NCBI GenBank assembly: GCA_903825895.1
Contig: CAIKCI010000038.1
Span: forward strand, 1 to 35,467
Source: an uncultured Actinomycetes bacterium
GTDB taxonomy: Bacteria > Actinomycetota > Acidimicrobiia > Acidimicrobiales > RAAP-2
Reading direction: 5' to 3'
Length of the DNA: 35,467 nt
A program made the translations under genes and the position numbers. Below, piece by piece: positions 7,715-16,221 of the stretch; positions within the stretch are counted from its first letter, which is position 1, and each line of letters begins with the position of its first letter. The notes under the pieces were generated by a model that ran no database searches, was not told the DNA's origin, and worked only from the letters and a program-made list of their open reading frames with translations.

Positions 7715-8644
7715 CTAAGAGTTCGTCTGCGTCCCGAGCATCTGGCGATAGATCCGTTCAAGATCTTCCAGTGTCGCAAATTCAACCAGAAGGCGACCTT
7801 TGCGTGACGAAAGATCAACCTTGACGCGAGTCTCAAGATAGTTCGAAAGCAGTTCTTCAAGTTCAAGGATCCCCGGCGGGGGCAAGGGTCGAACGGTGGT
7901 CCGGGTGGGCTCCGGTTCTTTCGTTGGCTTTGCTTCTTCTTCGACATCGCCTCCAACGGGAGCACTCTCTACCCCACCGCTTCGAACTAACTCTTCGGTA
8001 ACTCTGACTGAAAGTCCTCCAGCAATAACGCGCGCCACAAGCTGCTCTTGAAGCGCACGGTCTGGAGTGCCTAATAACGCTCGGGCATGGCCCGCACTAA
8101 TCTCGCCTTCGGCAACGGCTCGCTGAACGCCAGAGGGGAGTTGCAGGAGTCGGAGCGTATTCGTTACCGAAGTACGGCTCTTTCCAACCCGGACGGCTAC
8201 TTCGTCATGGGTCAAGGAGAACTCATCAATCAACTGTTGGTAGGCCGCCGCCTCTTCCATCGCATTGAGGTCGGCCCGCTGGACATTTTCAACGAGCGCT
8301 TGCTCGAGGCTGTTCTGATTGGTGGTCTCGGTTCGAACAAGCGCTGGAATTGTTGTGAGTCCAGCCCGCTTCGCAGCCCGCCAGCGACGCTCCCCCGCAA
8401 TAATCTCAAAGGTTTCTTCTTCTTCGGAGGTTGGCCGAACAAGAATTGGCTGGAGCACGCCGAGTTCACGAATAGAAGCAGCAAGCGAGGACATCTGGTC
8501 CTCGTCAAAGACCGATCGTGGTTGATAAGTGTTGGGCTCAATGACCCCAATAGCCAACTCACGCAACACTCCAAAATCACCATCGCTGGAATCAGTCGGG
8601 ATCAACGATCCCAAACCCTTACCCAGCCCGCTTCGGCGCGCCAT
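7715..8644 (-). CDS. parB: Chromosome partitioning protein ParB
   Basis: A 309-residue ParB. It binds parS, spreads along DNA as a CTP-dependent clamp and works with ParA to segregate replication origins. Visible parts in order: N-terminal RRSGLGKGLGSLIP typical of chromosomal ParB, the ParB/Srx nucleotide-binding domain with GVLQPILVRP and GERRWRAAKRAG (the arginine-rich C-motif), the helix-turn-helix region around LTHDEVAVRVGKSRTSVTNTLRLLQLP, and a C-terminal dimerisation segment after a charged linker (about residues 220-250). The start overlaps the end of parA by 26 nt, so the two are co-translated. Two parS sites lie at the 5' end of parA. Confidence 0.96.
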   Translation of the reverse strand: MARRSGLGKGLGSLIPTDSSDGDFGVLRELAIGVIEPNTYQPRSVFDEDQMSSLAASIRELGVLQPILVRPTSEEEETFEIIAGERRWRAAKRAGLTTIPALVRTETTNQNSLEQALVENVQRADLNAMEEAAAYQQLIDEFSLTHDEVAVRVGKSRTSVTNTLRLLQLPSGVQRAVAEGEISAGHARALLGTPDRALQEQLVARVIAGGLSVRVTEELVRSGGVESAPVGGDVEEEAKPTKEPEPTRTTVRPLPPPGILELEELLSNYLETRVKVDLSSRKGRLLVEFATLEDLERIYRQMLGTQTNS

Positions 8645-9962
8645 TGCTCACCTCCTTCGCTAACTCTCGATAGGACTCGGCCCCTTGCGACCGTGGATCA
8701 AAGACTGTGATGGGTTGGCCAAATGACGGGGCTTCGGAAATACGGACCGTTCGAGGAATGATCGTGTCGCAGACCTCATCGGGGAAATGCTCGCGTACGT
8801 CGGCCGCTACATCAGCAGCCAAATTAGTCCTGCTGTCATACATAGTCAGCACAATGGTTGAGAGTTCGAGCTCTTGGTTCAGGTTCGAACCCACCAGCTT
8901 CAAAGTGGAACGAAGTTGACTGAGACCCTCAAGGGCGTAGTACTCGCACTGAATTGGAACGAGTACCTCACGTGCTGCCGCCAGAGCATTAATCGTGATG
9001 AGGCCTAACGACGGGGGACAGTCGATCATGACAAAGTCGAAATCCTCAGCCACTGCGTCGATGGCCCGTCGGAGACGGAGCTCACGGCTGAAGGCCGGAA
9101 CGAGTTCAATTTCCACTCCAGAAAGATCCAGCGTCGCAGGAGCAACGAAAAGATTCTTCACTGCGGTCGGCTCGATCACGTCTTCTAGGGGGTGTTCGTG
9201 CATGATCACGTCGTACATGGAGTGCTCAAAGTTCTTGCGTTCGATGCCGAGTCCGGTGGTGGCGTTTCCCTGGGGGTCCAGATCCACGACCAGCACTCGA
9301 TAGCCAATCTCGGCCAGCGCTGCTCCAAGGTTCACTGTCGTTGTGGTCTTGCCGACACCACCTTTTTGATTGGCAACCGCCATAATCCTTGGAAGGTCCT
9401 TTGTGATTCTTACCCTTGGTGTCGTTGGTGCCACACGAGCGCTCTTTTCAGAACTCTGGCCCTTCGGGCCCTTCTTCTTCGATTTGGACTTTGACGAGGC
9501 CTGGGGGCTCGTTGAAGGGGATCTGCCCTCAAGATCCCCATCATCGCTCTCAGGCGCGTCTGAGGCCTGTGGGGAAGCATCAACCATGGCCACTGAGGTC
9601 TCAAGGTCCTCAGGGGTCTCTGTGGGGCCTCCTTGAAGGGTCGCTGGTGTCTCTTCGTCAACCATGTTCAGGGAAGCGGTGTCCACCTCGGGGCCGGAGG
9701 TTTCTTCGGGACCGACAACCGACCATGCCGGCTTTGGCTCACCTGGGGCTTGGGATGGCTCCCCGGCACGACCTCGACGAAAGAGTGCCATCAGTTGCGA
9801 ACTTCCGGGGTAGAGAGCACGAGCGCTATCATCGCCGGTTCTCAGCCCCACGTCAAGACCAATTTCAAAATTTTGTTGAGCGCGGGCTTTCTCCGTAGAT
9901 GTTTCACGTGAAACATCTGAAAAACCTCCGGGACCGGTCTGGGGGTGTTCCACGTGAAACAT
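8619..9962 (-). CDS. parA: Chromosome partitioning ATPase ParA with long N-terminal extension
   Basis: A ParA/Soj Walker ATPase that positions origins together with ParB. The deviant Walker A motif KGGVGKTT is at residues 200-207, followed by VVDLDPQGNATTGLG and the Walker B region FVMIDCPPSLG; the C-terminal half is a standard ParA fold. I chose ATG 9962 (447 residues) because the reading frame then encodes VSRETSTE, also seen at the N-terminus of mycobacterial ParA, and because longer versions would overlap rsmG. ATG 9791 (MALFRRGRAG, with GGAAG upstream) is the main alternative and would give 390 residues. With either start the N-terminal tail is long, acidic, and Pro/Ser/Thr-rich, ending in a Lys/Ser stretch before the ATPase domain. 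The domain itself is certain; the start is not. Confidence 0.9.
   Translation of the reverse strand: MFHVEHPQTGPGGFSDVSRETSTEKARAQQNFEIGLDVGLRTGDDSARALYPGSSQLMALFRRGRAGEPSQAPGEPKPAWSVVGPEETSGPEVDTASLNMVDEETPATLQGGPTETPEDLETSVAMVDASPQASDAPESDDGDLEGRSPSTSPQASSKSKSKKKGPKGQSSEKSARVAPTTPRVRITKDLPRIMAVANQKGGVGKTTTTVNLGAALAEIGYRVLVVDLDPQGNATTGLGIERKNFEHSMYDVIMHEHPLEDVIEPTAVKNLFVAPATLDLSGVEIELVPAFSRELRLRRAIDAVAEDFDFVMIDCPPSLGLITINALAAAREVLVPIQCEYYALEGLSQLRSTLKLVGSNLNQELELSTIVLTMYDSRTNLAADVAADVREHFPDEVCDTIIPRTVRISEAPSFGQPITVFDPRSQGAESYRELAKEVSNGAPKRAG
9900..9915. promoter_or_regulatory. parS site 1
   Basis: A perfect 16-base palindrome TGTTTCACGTGAAACA, identical to the consensus ParB-binding site. 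It lies within the chosen parA reading frame, where it encodes VSRET. Confidence 0.93.
9946..9961. promoter_or_regulatory. parS site 2
   Basis: TGTTCCACGTGAAACA differs from the parS consensus at one position. It lies 30 bases from parS site 1. The proposed parA start codon uses its right-hand edge, so it encodes the MFHVEH start of ParA. Confidence 0.88.
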
Positions 9963-9996
9963 TCCATCAGGCACAAGCAAGATTGTGACCTGTGGG

Positions 9997-10632
9997 CTAA
10001 AAGAGGGGCCGTTTCGTGGGGACACCGACTCGTCGTGGGTAGCGGCTCGGGCAGATCTCAAGGAGGGGAATTGCCACATAGTGAGATCCCTCATGAACCC
10101 CGATTGGCTCCCCAAAACCAAGTTCTTTGAGGCCCTCGACTGGCCACCTCTCCGCCACGGTTCGATCAGGTGGCTCTGACACCACGAGGTGTCCACCCGC
10201 CGAAAGGAAACCAGCGGCACACTCGGCCAGTACCCCTGGCGCCCCGAAGGAGCGAGCGACAACGAGGTCAAAGTTGGCTCGAAGATCCTCTCGGTGGGCC
10301 AGTTCTTCAGCTCGACCCTCGAGGATCTGGCATCGGCGATCCTGCTTGAGGGTTGCCACCGCCTCGCCAAGAAACGCACAGCGGCGAGAGGATCCATCAA
10401 GAAGGGCCATCTCCGCCTCGAGCCACTCGTCAAGAAGGACAAGTCCAGGGAGTCCACCGCCTGAACCCAAGTCGAGGACCCGGCGGGGCGTCGCCAGGCC
10501 TAGATGGGTGAGAACGGCTGCGAAACCGGCTGCGTGATAGATGTGCTGTTCGACACTTCCGGTTCCAAGAAACCCCTGATCCTGGCTCTCGGTGAGAACC
10601 CGGATCAGTTGAGAGTTGGCGGTGCCGCCCAC
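9997..10632 (-). CDS. rsmG: 16S rRNA (guanine527-N7)-methyltransferase RsmG
   Basis: A 211-residue GidB/RsmG methyltransferase that modifies G527 of 16S rRNA (E. coli numbering) using S-adenosylmethionine; loss in other bacteria gives low-level streptomycin resistance. The SAM-binding motif VLDLGSGGGLPGLVL (about residues 51-65) is typical, followed by the SSRRCAFL and VVARSFGAP segments of the family. The start is GTG at 10632, three bases after the jag stop, so the genes are tightly coupled. The gene lies between parA and jag, as is usual in Actinobacteria. Confidence 0.94.
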   Translation of the reverse strand: MGGTANSQLIRVLTESQDQGFLGTGSVEQHIYHAAGFAAVLTHLGLATPRRVLDLGSGGGLPGLVLLDEWLEAEMALLDGSSRRCAFLGEAVATLKQDRRCQILEGRAEELAHREDLRANFDLVVARSFGAPGVLAECAAGFLSAGGHLVVSEPPDRTVAERWPVEGLKELGFGEPIGVHEGSHYVAIPLLEICPSRYPRRVGVPTKRPLF

Positions 10633-10635
10633 GGA

Positions 10636-11496
10636 CTAACTGACTTGGGGGAGAAGCACCACGTAGCGAGAAGGCTCTTCGCCTTCTGAGCGTGTTTCTA
10701 CGCCGTCAATCTCGTTGGCCGCATCGTGGATCACTTTGCGGTCTGCGGGAGACATGGGTTCAAGAGCTCGCTCTTCTCCACTCTCGACAACTTCAGCCGC
10801 TACATCGCTGGTGAAGCGTCGAAGCGCTGCTGAGCGTCGCTCGCGGTAGCGGGCAATATCAACCAAGATGCGGTCCGTCCGGGCGGTGAATTTGCTCTGG
10901 ACCACGGTGCGGGTGATGTCTTGCACGGCCGCCAGGGTGCTGCCCTTGGGTCCTACGAGCATTCCTAGATCCTCGCCATCAACGGCGAGTTCGACGGTCT
11001 CTGCATCGATTTCTCGAATCTCGACGGTCGCCGTCAGTCCCATAGTGCTCACTAAGCCCTCAAGGAATTCTTTTGCAATTGCCGCCTGTTCTTGAAGCGT
11101 GGCGCCTTCAGCCATCGTTTCCTCCTTCGATTCCCGTTTCGAGCCACCGGTGGGCTCGTTGGTCGACTTTGCAGCACCGGCTGCCTTGTTGCTCTTTCCA
11201 CTTCCGCGACGGTTCTCTTGTCCCTTTGACTCGCCGCCTGACTTTTGACCCCGACCTTGACGCTGGCCCTCTCCACGGGCCTTTGGTCGATTGTTGTTGC
11301 GAGAGCGCTTGGGCCTCGGTTCAACGGGGCGCAGCCGGGCACGAACCCGTGCTTCTCCCCGAACCCGCCCAAAGAGTCCAGCCTTAGGCTCCTCGATGAC
11401 CTGCACTTCTGCATCGGACTCCGCTACGCCGAGCTGCTCGAAGGCGCGCTCTTTCGCTTCTTCGATAGTTTTTCCAGTTATCTCAACCCATTCCAC
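10636..11496 (-). CDS. jag: RNA-binding protein Jag/KhpB (Jag_N-KH-R3H)
   Basis: A 286-residue RNA-binding protein. The Jag_N domain occupies about residues 1-52 (EWVEITGKTIEEAKERAFEQLG, then AGLFGRVRGEARVRARLRP). Next is a long basic low-complexity linker (about 55-130) rich in Arg, Gly, Gln, Ser and Lys. A type II KH domain follows with the loop MLVGPKGSTLAAVQ, and then an R3H domain (about 220-282) with RYRERR and SPADRKVIHDAA. In other bacteria KhpB/EloR binds many RNAs with KhpA and affects cell elongation. The gene sits between yidC and rsmG, its conserved place. The stop of yidC and the ATG here are 3 nt apart. Confidence 0.93.
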   Translation of the reverse strand: MEWVEITGKTIEEAKERAFEQLGVAESDAEVQVIEEPKAGLFGRVRGEARVRARLRPVEPRPKRSRNNNRPKARGEGQRQGRGQKSGGESKGQENRRGSGKSNKAAGAAKSTNEPTGGSKRESKEETMAEGATLQEQAAIAKEFLEGLVSTMGLTATVEIREIDAETVELAVDGEDLGMLVGPKGSTLAAVQDITRTVVQSKFTARTDRILVDIARYRERRSAALRRFTSDVAAEVVESGEERALEPMSPADRKVIHDAANEIDGVETRSEGEEPSRYVVLLPQVS

Positions 11497-11499
11497 GAT

Positions 11500-12495
11500 T
11501 TAACGATCCTTCCGTTTCTTCTTGTCCTTAGCGCGCGTTGCCGGGTTTGCCTGGGGCTTCGGCGTTGCGTCTTCTTCACGGATCACCGTCTCAACTTCTG
11601 TGGCTTTCGCCTCGATTGGTTGAGCCTTTGGTCCCGAGCCCTTTCCCACGGCGTTTTGCTGCGCTGTTAGCGGCACAGCAACGCCAGTTCTGAAAATGAT
11701 GTCCTGAGTGAGAATACGAATCATCGAGGACACGATCATGTAAACAAGGACTGCAGCAGGGATTAAAAAGTAGATATAGGCAAAAAGAATCGGCATGAAT
11801 TTCTGTAAAGTAGCCATCTGCTTATTTGCCTGAGTTGCAGGATTGCGCTTGCTCATCTGTGACATTTGAAGGTACTGAAGTCCTACCGCTAGCGCCACGA
11901 AAGCAAAGAAGGGGATGGCCGCCCAGACTGAAGAATGGTGCGAAAATGGCTTGAGCGCCCAGTCAATTCCCAGGTTCATCATCTTGCCATTACTTGAAAT
12001 TAAATCACAATACATTTTTGATGTATTTGGGATATAGCGGGGCGCTATGTTCGTGTAGTGAATACCCAAATGGCAACCTGTGGGCACCGGGAGCTTGGTG
12101 GAGCTGACGTTGGTGAGTCCACGAATGATGTCGTAAAGAATGATGAGAAAGGGGAATTGAAGGAACATTGGCAGGCAGCCACCGGCCGGTGAAACGCCTT
12201 CTTCTTTATAGAGGCGCATCATCTCCTCGTTCAGCTGCGCCCGGTTTTCTGCGCCTTTGAACTTCTGTTGAAGCTTCTTGATCTCAGGCTGAAGTCGCTG
12301 CATTGCGATCATTGACTTGGTGCTCTTGACCGTGAGTGGGGTCAACGCTCCCATAATCAAAATTGTCAAGAGGGCAATCGCTCCGGGATAACTCGGCACA
12401 AATGAGTAGATAAAGGCCAAGATGTCGGCAAAGAGTTTAAAAACGGGCTGGAAAATCGCCCCAATCGAGTGGGTGATTGAGTTGGCAAGAATCAC
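11500..12495 (-). CDS. yidC: Membrane protein insertase YidC
   Basis: A 331-residue YidC/Oxa1 insertase that inserts membrane proteins with or after SecYEG. The conserved core is visible: [67 protein letters not shown], then the later helices with [28 protein letters not shown]. The tail is Lys/Arg-rich and ends DKKKRKDR, as in actinobacterial YidC, where it may contact the ribosome. Between the second and third core helices there is an extracytoplasmic loop with two cysteines (GCHLGIHY and MYCDLIS) that could form a disulfide. Its ATG overlaps the yidD stop (ATGA). Confidence 0.95.
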   Translation of the reverse strand: MILANSITHSIGAIFQPVFKLFADILAFIYSFVPSYPGAIALLTILIMGALTPLTVKSTKSMIAMQRLQPEIKKLQQKFKGAENRAQLNEEMMRLYKEEGVSPAGGCLPMFLQFPFLIILYDIIRGLTNVSSTKLPVPTGCHLGIHYTNIAPRYIPNTSKMYCDLISSNGKMMNLGIDWALKPFSHHSSVWAAIPFFAFVALAVGLQYLQMSQMSKRNPATQANKQMATLQKFMPILFAYIYFLIPAAVLVYMIVSSMIRILTQDIIFRTGVAVPLTAQQNAVGKGSGPKAQPIEAKATEVETVIREEDATPKPQANPATRAKDKKKRKDR

Positions 12496-12746
12496 TGTTT
12501 CGCTCCTGACTTCACGGGGACAAGGTCAACGCCATGACCGCCAATGGGGTTGCAGCGCAGCACTCGCCAGACGGCAAGACCCGAACCCTTGAGAAAACCT
12601 TTTGTTTCTATGGCTTCTCTGGCGTATTCCGAACAACTCGGCGTAAATCGACAAGGGGAAATCTGGTTGGATCGCAGCGACTGATAGGCCGTAATCGCCC
12701 ACAGGGCAGCGGTCGACGGGGCGCCTCGGCGCTCTTCGGTCTCCAT
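12492..12746 (-). CDS. yidD: Membrane protein insertion efficiency factor YidD
   Basis: An 84-residue YidD protein. The signature is complete: ITAYQSLRS, then the cysteine-bearing [23 protein letters not shown], then [18 protein letters not shown] chose ATG 12746 over TTG 12752 because AGGAGGG lies six bases upstream of it. It follows rnpA by two bases and overlaps yidC by four, forming the classical rpmH-rnpA-yidD-yidC cluster. Confidence 0.95.
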   Translation of the reverse strand: METEERRGAPSTAALWAITAYQSLRSNQISPCRFTPSCSEYAREAIETKGFLKGSGLAVWRVLRCNPIGGHGVDLVPVKSGAKQ

Positions 12747-12748
12747 GC

Positions 12749-13102
12749 TCAACCCTCCTTTTTTCCTCTGGTGGCCTTGGCCACTGCTGTTCCAAAAAAT
12801 TCTTTTAGTTCTTCATATGATGCCGTTGCCGCTTCGGGGTCTGTCCTAACCAGGTAGGCCCCTGCCGGAAACGTGATGGCCAGCTCCGTGGCTGCGCTGC
12901 GTAAACGCCGACGAATCCGATTTCGGACCACCGCCCCGCCACACCGCTTTGAGACTGCGAAGGCGACTTGTCGGCCGTCCTGGCCGGTAGTCGGAGGGCA
13001 GTACAGAACTAAAATCGGGCCGCTTTTCCCTCGTCCGGCGGGCCGGCGCAGGGAGACAAACGTCTGCCGAGAGACCACGCGGCCCACTCGGTGCTCAGAC
13101 AC
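12749..13102 (-). CDS. rnpA: Ribonuclease P protein component
   Basis: A 117-residue protein subunit of RNase P, which trims the 5' leader of pre-tRNAs with the RNA subunit. The family signature is visible as [24 protein letters not shown] (the RNR motif), and the N-terminal [31 protein letters not shown] corresponds to the usual R-L-x(n)-F-x-x-V-x-R-x-G-R pattern. GTG 13102 is used as start, four bases after the rpmH stop. Confidence 0.94.
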   Translation of the reverse strand: MSEHRVGRVVSRQTFVSLRRPAGRGKSGPILVLYCPPTTGQDGRQVAFAVSKRCGGAVVRNRIRRRLRSAATELAITFPAGAYLVRTDPEAATASYEELKEFFGTAVAKATRGKKEG

Positions 13103-13106
13103 AGCC

Positions 13107-13241
13107 TTAAACGGTCAAACGGTGGCGGCCTTTTGCTCGACGCGACCGAAGGATCGATCGCCCAGCTTTGGTCGACATGCGAGACCGAAAACCGTGCGTT
13201 TTTGCCCTTTTTCTGGTATTTGGCTGATAGGTGCGCTTCAC
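13107..13241 (-). CDS. rpmH: 50S ribosomal protein L34
   Basis: A 44-residue, very basic ribosomal protein. The translation begins [18 protein letters not shown] and continues [20 protein letters not shown] before RHRLTV, matching L34 along its whole length. The start is GTG at 13241 with GGAAGG eight bases upstream. It is the first gene of the leftward operon rpmH-rnpA-yidD-yidC-jag-rsmG-parA-parB and is divergent from dnaA, the classic origin arrangement. Confidence 0.97.
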   Translation of the reverse strand: MKRTYQPNTRKRAKTHGFRSRMSTKAGRSILRSRRAKGRHRLTV

Positions 13242-13462
13242 TTTTCTGACCTTCCGTTCTGTGTGCCTTGCCCTGTCGGGGCCGGCGTGTAATCAAATGG
13301 TAGCCCTAGAGAGAGGACAACGAATTCTTCATCCTAGATGCTCCTCGACGACCAACTAGCCGACGGTCAAAAACTCCGCTATGGTCGTCAATCCACAGGT
13401 CGCTGAGCGCGCTCCACATCTGTGGATAAGCCTGTTGATAAGCCAAATCGAAAGGGGGACCC
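13242..13462. promoter_or_regulatory. rpmH-dnaA divergent intergenic region with DnaA boxes
   Basis: This 221-base divergent region should hold the promoters of rpmH and dnaA, although I could not assign a convincing -35/-10 pair. Near the dnaA side lies a perfect DnaA box TGTGGATAA (13421-13429) and a one-mismatch copy TGTTGATAA (13433-13441), with CAATCCACA further upstream (13389-13397). These would fit DnaA autoregulation or an extension of oriC. Confidence 0.7.
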
Positions 13463-14842
13463 GTGGAAGACCTGGACGAGCTTTGGAGTAGATGTTCCCT
13501 CGCCCTCAAAGATTCAGTCTCCGATGCCGTTTGGAACATGTGGCTCTCAAAGGTGCAGCCTGTGGATATGGCTGGGGATAACCTAACGCTCGGTGTGCCA
13601 AATTCCGTTGTCCGCACCCGGGTAAATGACCGCTTTCTCGGTTTGATTCGAGATGCCGCGAGCGGGGAGTCGGGTCGTCCTCTCGAAGTTCTCCTCATTA
13701 TTGTCGACGCCGACGATGAGATCGACCTTGATTTTGATGAGCCAGAGGGCGATTTTGGGGTTGTCCCGGCCCCCCCCATCCCCGCAGTACCGGCGTCAGT
13801 TGCCGCTCGAGCAACCGGCTCGGTGCGGCTTGACCCACGTTTCACGTTTGAGACCTTTGTCTCGGCCTCCTCAAACCGCCTGGCGTTTGCTGCTGCCCAA
13901 ACCGTGGCCGAAACTCCTGGTCGCTCCTACAACCCCCTTTTCATCCACGGGGCTTCAGGCTTGGGCAAGACGCACCTCCTGCACGCGATTGGTAATTACG
14001 TCCTCGAGAACTATCCCACTCACCGGGTGCTCTATGTCACAACCGAAACCTTCCTCAATGACTTCGTCGAGGCCCTGCGGCGGAATACCACCGTTGCGTT
14101 CAAACGTCACTATCGAGAATGTGACGTCCTTCTGATCGACGACATCCAATTCATGCAAAACAAAGAAGGCCTCCAGGACGAGTTGTTTCATACCTACAAC
14201 GACCTCCACGGCGCAGGCAAGCAAATTGTCTTGACCTCCGACCGGGCGCCAAAGTCCATCGAAACCCTCGAGGACAGGTTGAGGAGCCGCCTTCTCTCAG
14301 GGCTCCTCGCCGAAATTGACCCCCCTGATGTTGAGACCCGCCTCGCAATTCTCCGAACCAAAGCCGCCAACGATCGAATTGTGCTTCCTGATGACGTGGG
14401 TGAATTCATCGCAACGAACGTCAGGGACAACATCCGAGAACTGGAAGGTGCACTGACGCGCGTCAACGCCTTCGCAACCCTGACCAACGCCCCAATCTCC
14501 TTGGAGTTGACCCAAATGGTGCTCTCGGATATTGGTGCAGAAACCAAGCTCATCACCCCAGACATGATTCTTGACGCGGTTGCCGAGACGTATGGCTTGA
14601 GTGTTGAAGATCTCATTGGCCCGCGCCGGGCCCGGCCTCTCGTCACCGCTCGGCACGTGGCGATGTACCTGATGAGAACGCTGACGGACTATAGCTACCC
14701 CTCTATCGGCAAGGTCTTTGGCGGCCGGGACCACTCGACGTGTATCAGCGCCTATGACAAAATTGAGGGTCAAATGCGCGAGCGCCGCCAGATCTATGAG
14801 CAAGTCACCGGCTTGATTCACCAGATCAAAGGAAGTGGGTAG
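13463..14842 (+). CDS. dnaA: Chromosomal replication initiator DnaA
   Basis: A 459-residue initiator ATPase that binds DnaA boxes and opens the origin. Domain I is at residues 1-80, a Pro/Ala/acidic linker follows, and the AAA+ domain begins near residue 125. Walker A reads GASGLGKT (163-170), Walker B LLIDDIQF (223-230), with sensor segments LTSDR and DRLRSRLLSGL. Domain IV, the DNA-binding helix-turn-helix, carries the signature ARHVAMYLMRTLTDYSYPSI then GKVFGGRDHSTCISAYDKI. GTG 13463 is preceded by AAAGGGGG. DnaA boxes lie both upstream and downstream. Confidence 0.98.
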   Translation: MEDLDELWSRCSLALKDSVSDAVWNMWLSKVQPVDMAGDNLTLGVPNSVVRTRVNDRFLGLIRDAASGESGRPLEVLLIIVDADDEIDLDFDEPEGDFGVVPAPPIPAVPASVAARATGSVRLDPRFTFETFVSASSNRLAFAAAQTVAETPGRSYNPLFIHGASGLGKTHLLHAIGNYVLENYPTHRVLYVTTETFLNDFVEALRRNTTVAFKRHYRECDVLLIDDIQFMQNKEGLQDELFHTYNDLHGAGKQIVLTSDRAPKSIETLEDRLRSRLLSGLLAEIDPPDVETRLAILRTKAANDRIVLPDDVGEFIATNVRDNIRELEGALTRVNAFATLTNAPISLELTQMVLSDIGAETKLITPDMILDAVAETYGLSVEDLIGPRRARPLVTARHVAMYLMRTLTDYSYPSIGKVFGGRDHSTCISAYDKIEGQMRERRQIYEQVTGLIHQIKGSG

Positions 14843-15106
14843 ATCCTGTGGACAACTTTGGCCTGACACCGGGGCATTTGTGGAATAACGTGCGGACAAC
14901 CCTTGTGGTTATCCCCACAAACGAAGGCCTTTCCCCGTTAGGGTTAGGTTTTGTCCACAGTGGGGGTACAAGGTGGGGATTATGAAAACAGCGCTGAGCA
15001 GGGTAAAGGGTTTGTTATCCCCAATCCACAGCCTTTATTACAACAGTTCTTTAGATAAGCCACTCGTCCTATGTGGTGCAACAACACAAAGAGGGAGTTA
15101 CCGATC
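14843..15106. other. Putative origin of replication (oriC)
   Basis: The 264-base dnaA-dnaN gap contains a cluster of DnaA-box-like sequences in both orientations: TGTGGACAA (14847-14855), TGCGGACAA (14891-14899), TTATCCCCA (14909-14917, within a TTGTGG/CCACAA palindrome), TTGTCCACA (14951-14959), TTATCCCCA (15015-15023) and CAATCCACA (15022-15030). An AT-rich stretch (about 15031-15060) next to dnaN could be the unwinding element. No perfect TTATCCACA is present here, but the many one- and two-mismatch copies and the position are typical of actinobacterial origins. Confidence 0.8.
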
Positions 15107-16207
15107 ATGAAGTTCCGTTCAGAACGAGATTCGCTCGTAGAGGCATTAGCCACAACCAGCAGGGCCGTCAGCACGCGCCTGGCCATGCCTGTCCTCTCTG
15201 GGGTCTTGGTACAGGTAGAAGGAAACCAGTTAACGGCCACCGGGACTGACGGAGATTTGTCCATTCGGGTAACCCTCGAAGTTATTGGGATCGAAGACGG
15301 GACAGCGGTGATTCCGGCGCGCCTCGCTACGGACATCACAAAATCCTTAGAACCGGGAGCGGTCACGGTTGAAGCCAACAATGAACAAGTGGAGATTTCG
15401 GCGGCCCGGTCCCAATTTTCTCTCCGTTCGTATCCCTCACTTGAGTTCCCCAGCGTCTCAATCACGAATGAAATCACCGCTCACGTGCCGGCCGGTGTAC
15501 TCGCGGACGGCCTACGCCAAGTGGTAAGAGCATCATCAAACGATGACGCCCGCCCCCTTCTTACCGGTGTCCTTCTTACCGCCGTCACCGGAACGGTCCG
15601 GCTCGTGGCGACTGACTCGTATCGCTTGGCCCTTCGAGACCTCGACGGCGCAGCTGGTGTCGTAGGTGACGAAGACATCCTGGTTCCAGCCCGTGCCCTC
15701 TCGGAGCTTCAGCGTTTAATCAACCCAGGCGATGAGGGCACGGTCGGGGTCACAACGACTCCCTCAGAGATCACCTTTCACGTCGGGGCGGTCGCCATTT
15801 CAACTCGGCTGATTGCTGGAACCTATCCCGACTACCGCCAACTGATCCCCGAGTCATATCCCAACGCTCTCCACCTTGGCAAAGAAACACTCGTTGCCGC
15901 CCTACGCCGCGTCCGCCTGTTGGTGAAAGACAACACCACGCCTGTGCGGCTGTCGATGCGCAGCGGCGGCGTTGACCTGAAGGTGACGAGTCAAGAGGTT
16001 GGCGAAGGCTCTGAATCGGTCGACGGTGATTATCAAGGCGAAGATCTCACGATTGCCTTTAATCCGGCATACCTGATTGATGGCATCGAGGCAGTGGCCG
16101 GGGACGAAGTCATCATCGAAAGCTCCGACGCCACCCGACCGGCCACGATCCGCAGTGCCGAAGCCGATAACTATCGCTATCTCTTAATGCCCGTTCGGGT
16201 TTCCTAA
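15107..16207 (+). CDS. dnaN: DNA polymerase III beta subunit (sliding clamp)
   Basis: A 366-residue ring-forming clamp that tethers DNA polymerase III. The three repeated clamp domains are recognisable, with typical segments such as TRLAMPVLSGVLVQVEGNQLTATGTDGDLSI, RPLLTGVLLTAVTGTVRLVATDSYRLALRDL, and a C-terminal RYLLMPVRVS. I chose ATG 15107 (MKFRSERDSL) over an upstream in-frame start at 15071 because GAGGGAG lies just before it and the family starts there. It follows the proposed oriC and is followed directly by recF. Confidence 0.97.
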   Translation: MKFRSERDSLVEALATTSRAVSTRLAMPVLSGVLVQVEGNQLTATGTDGDLSIRVTLEVIGIEDGTAVIPARLATDITKSLEPGAVTVEANNEQVEISAARSQFSLRSYPSLEFPSVSITNEITAHVPAGVLADGLRQVVRASSNDDARPLLTGVLLTAVTGTVRLVATDSYRLALRDLDGAAGVVGDEDILVPARALSELQRLINPGDEGTVGVTTTPSEITFHVGAVAISTRLIAGTYPDYRQLIPESYPNALHLGKETLVAALRRVRLLVKDNTTPVRLSMRSGGVDLKVTSQEVGEGSESVDGDYQGEDLTIAFNPAYLIDGIEAVAGDEVIIESSDATRPATIRSAEADNYRYLLMPVRVS

Positions 16208-16221
16208 GAACCGAGTGCTTG

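Noticed and set aside
9963-10457. Extending parA upstream to an ATG at 10457 (612 residues)
   Set aside because: This would lie almost wholly inside rsmG in another frame, and the added sequence has no ParA-like features.
10127-10537. Long plus-strand frames opposite rsmG and jag
   Set aside because: They are antisense shadows in high-GC third-position sequence; rsmG and jag are strongly supported by motifs.
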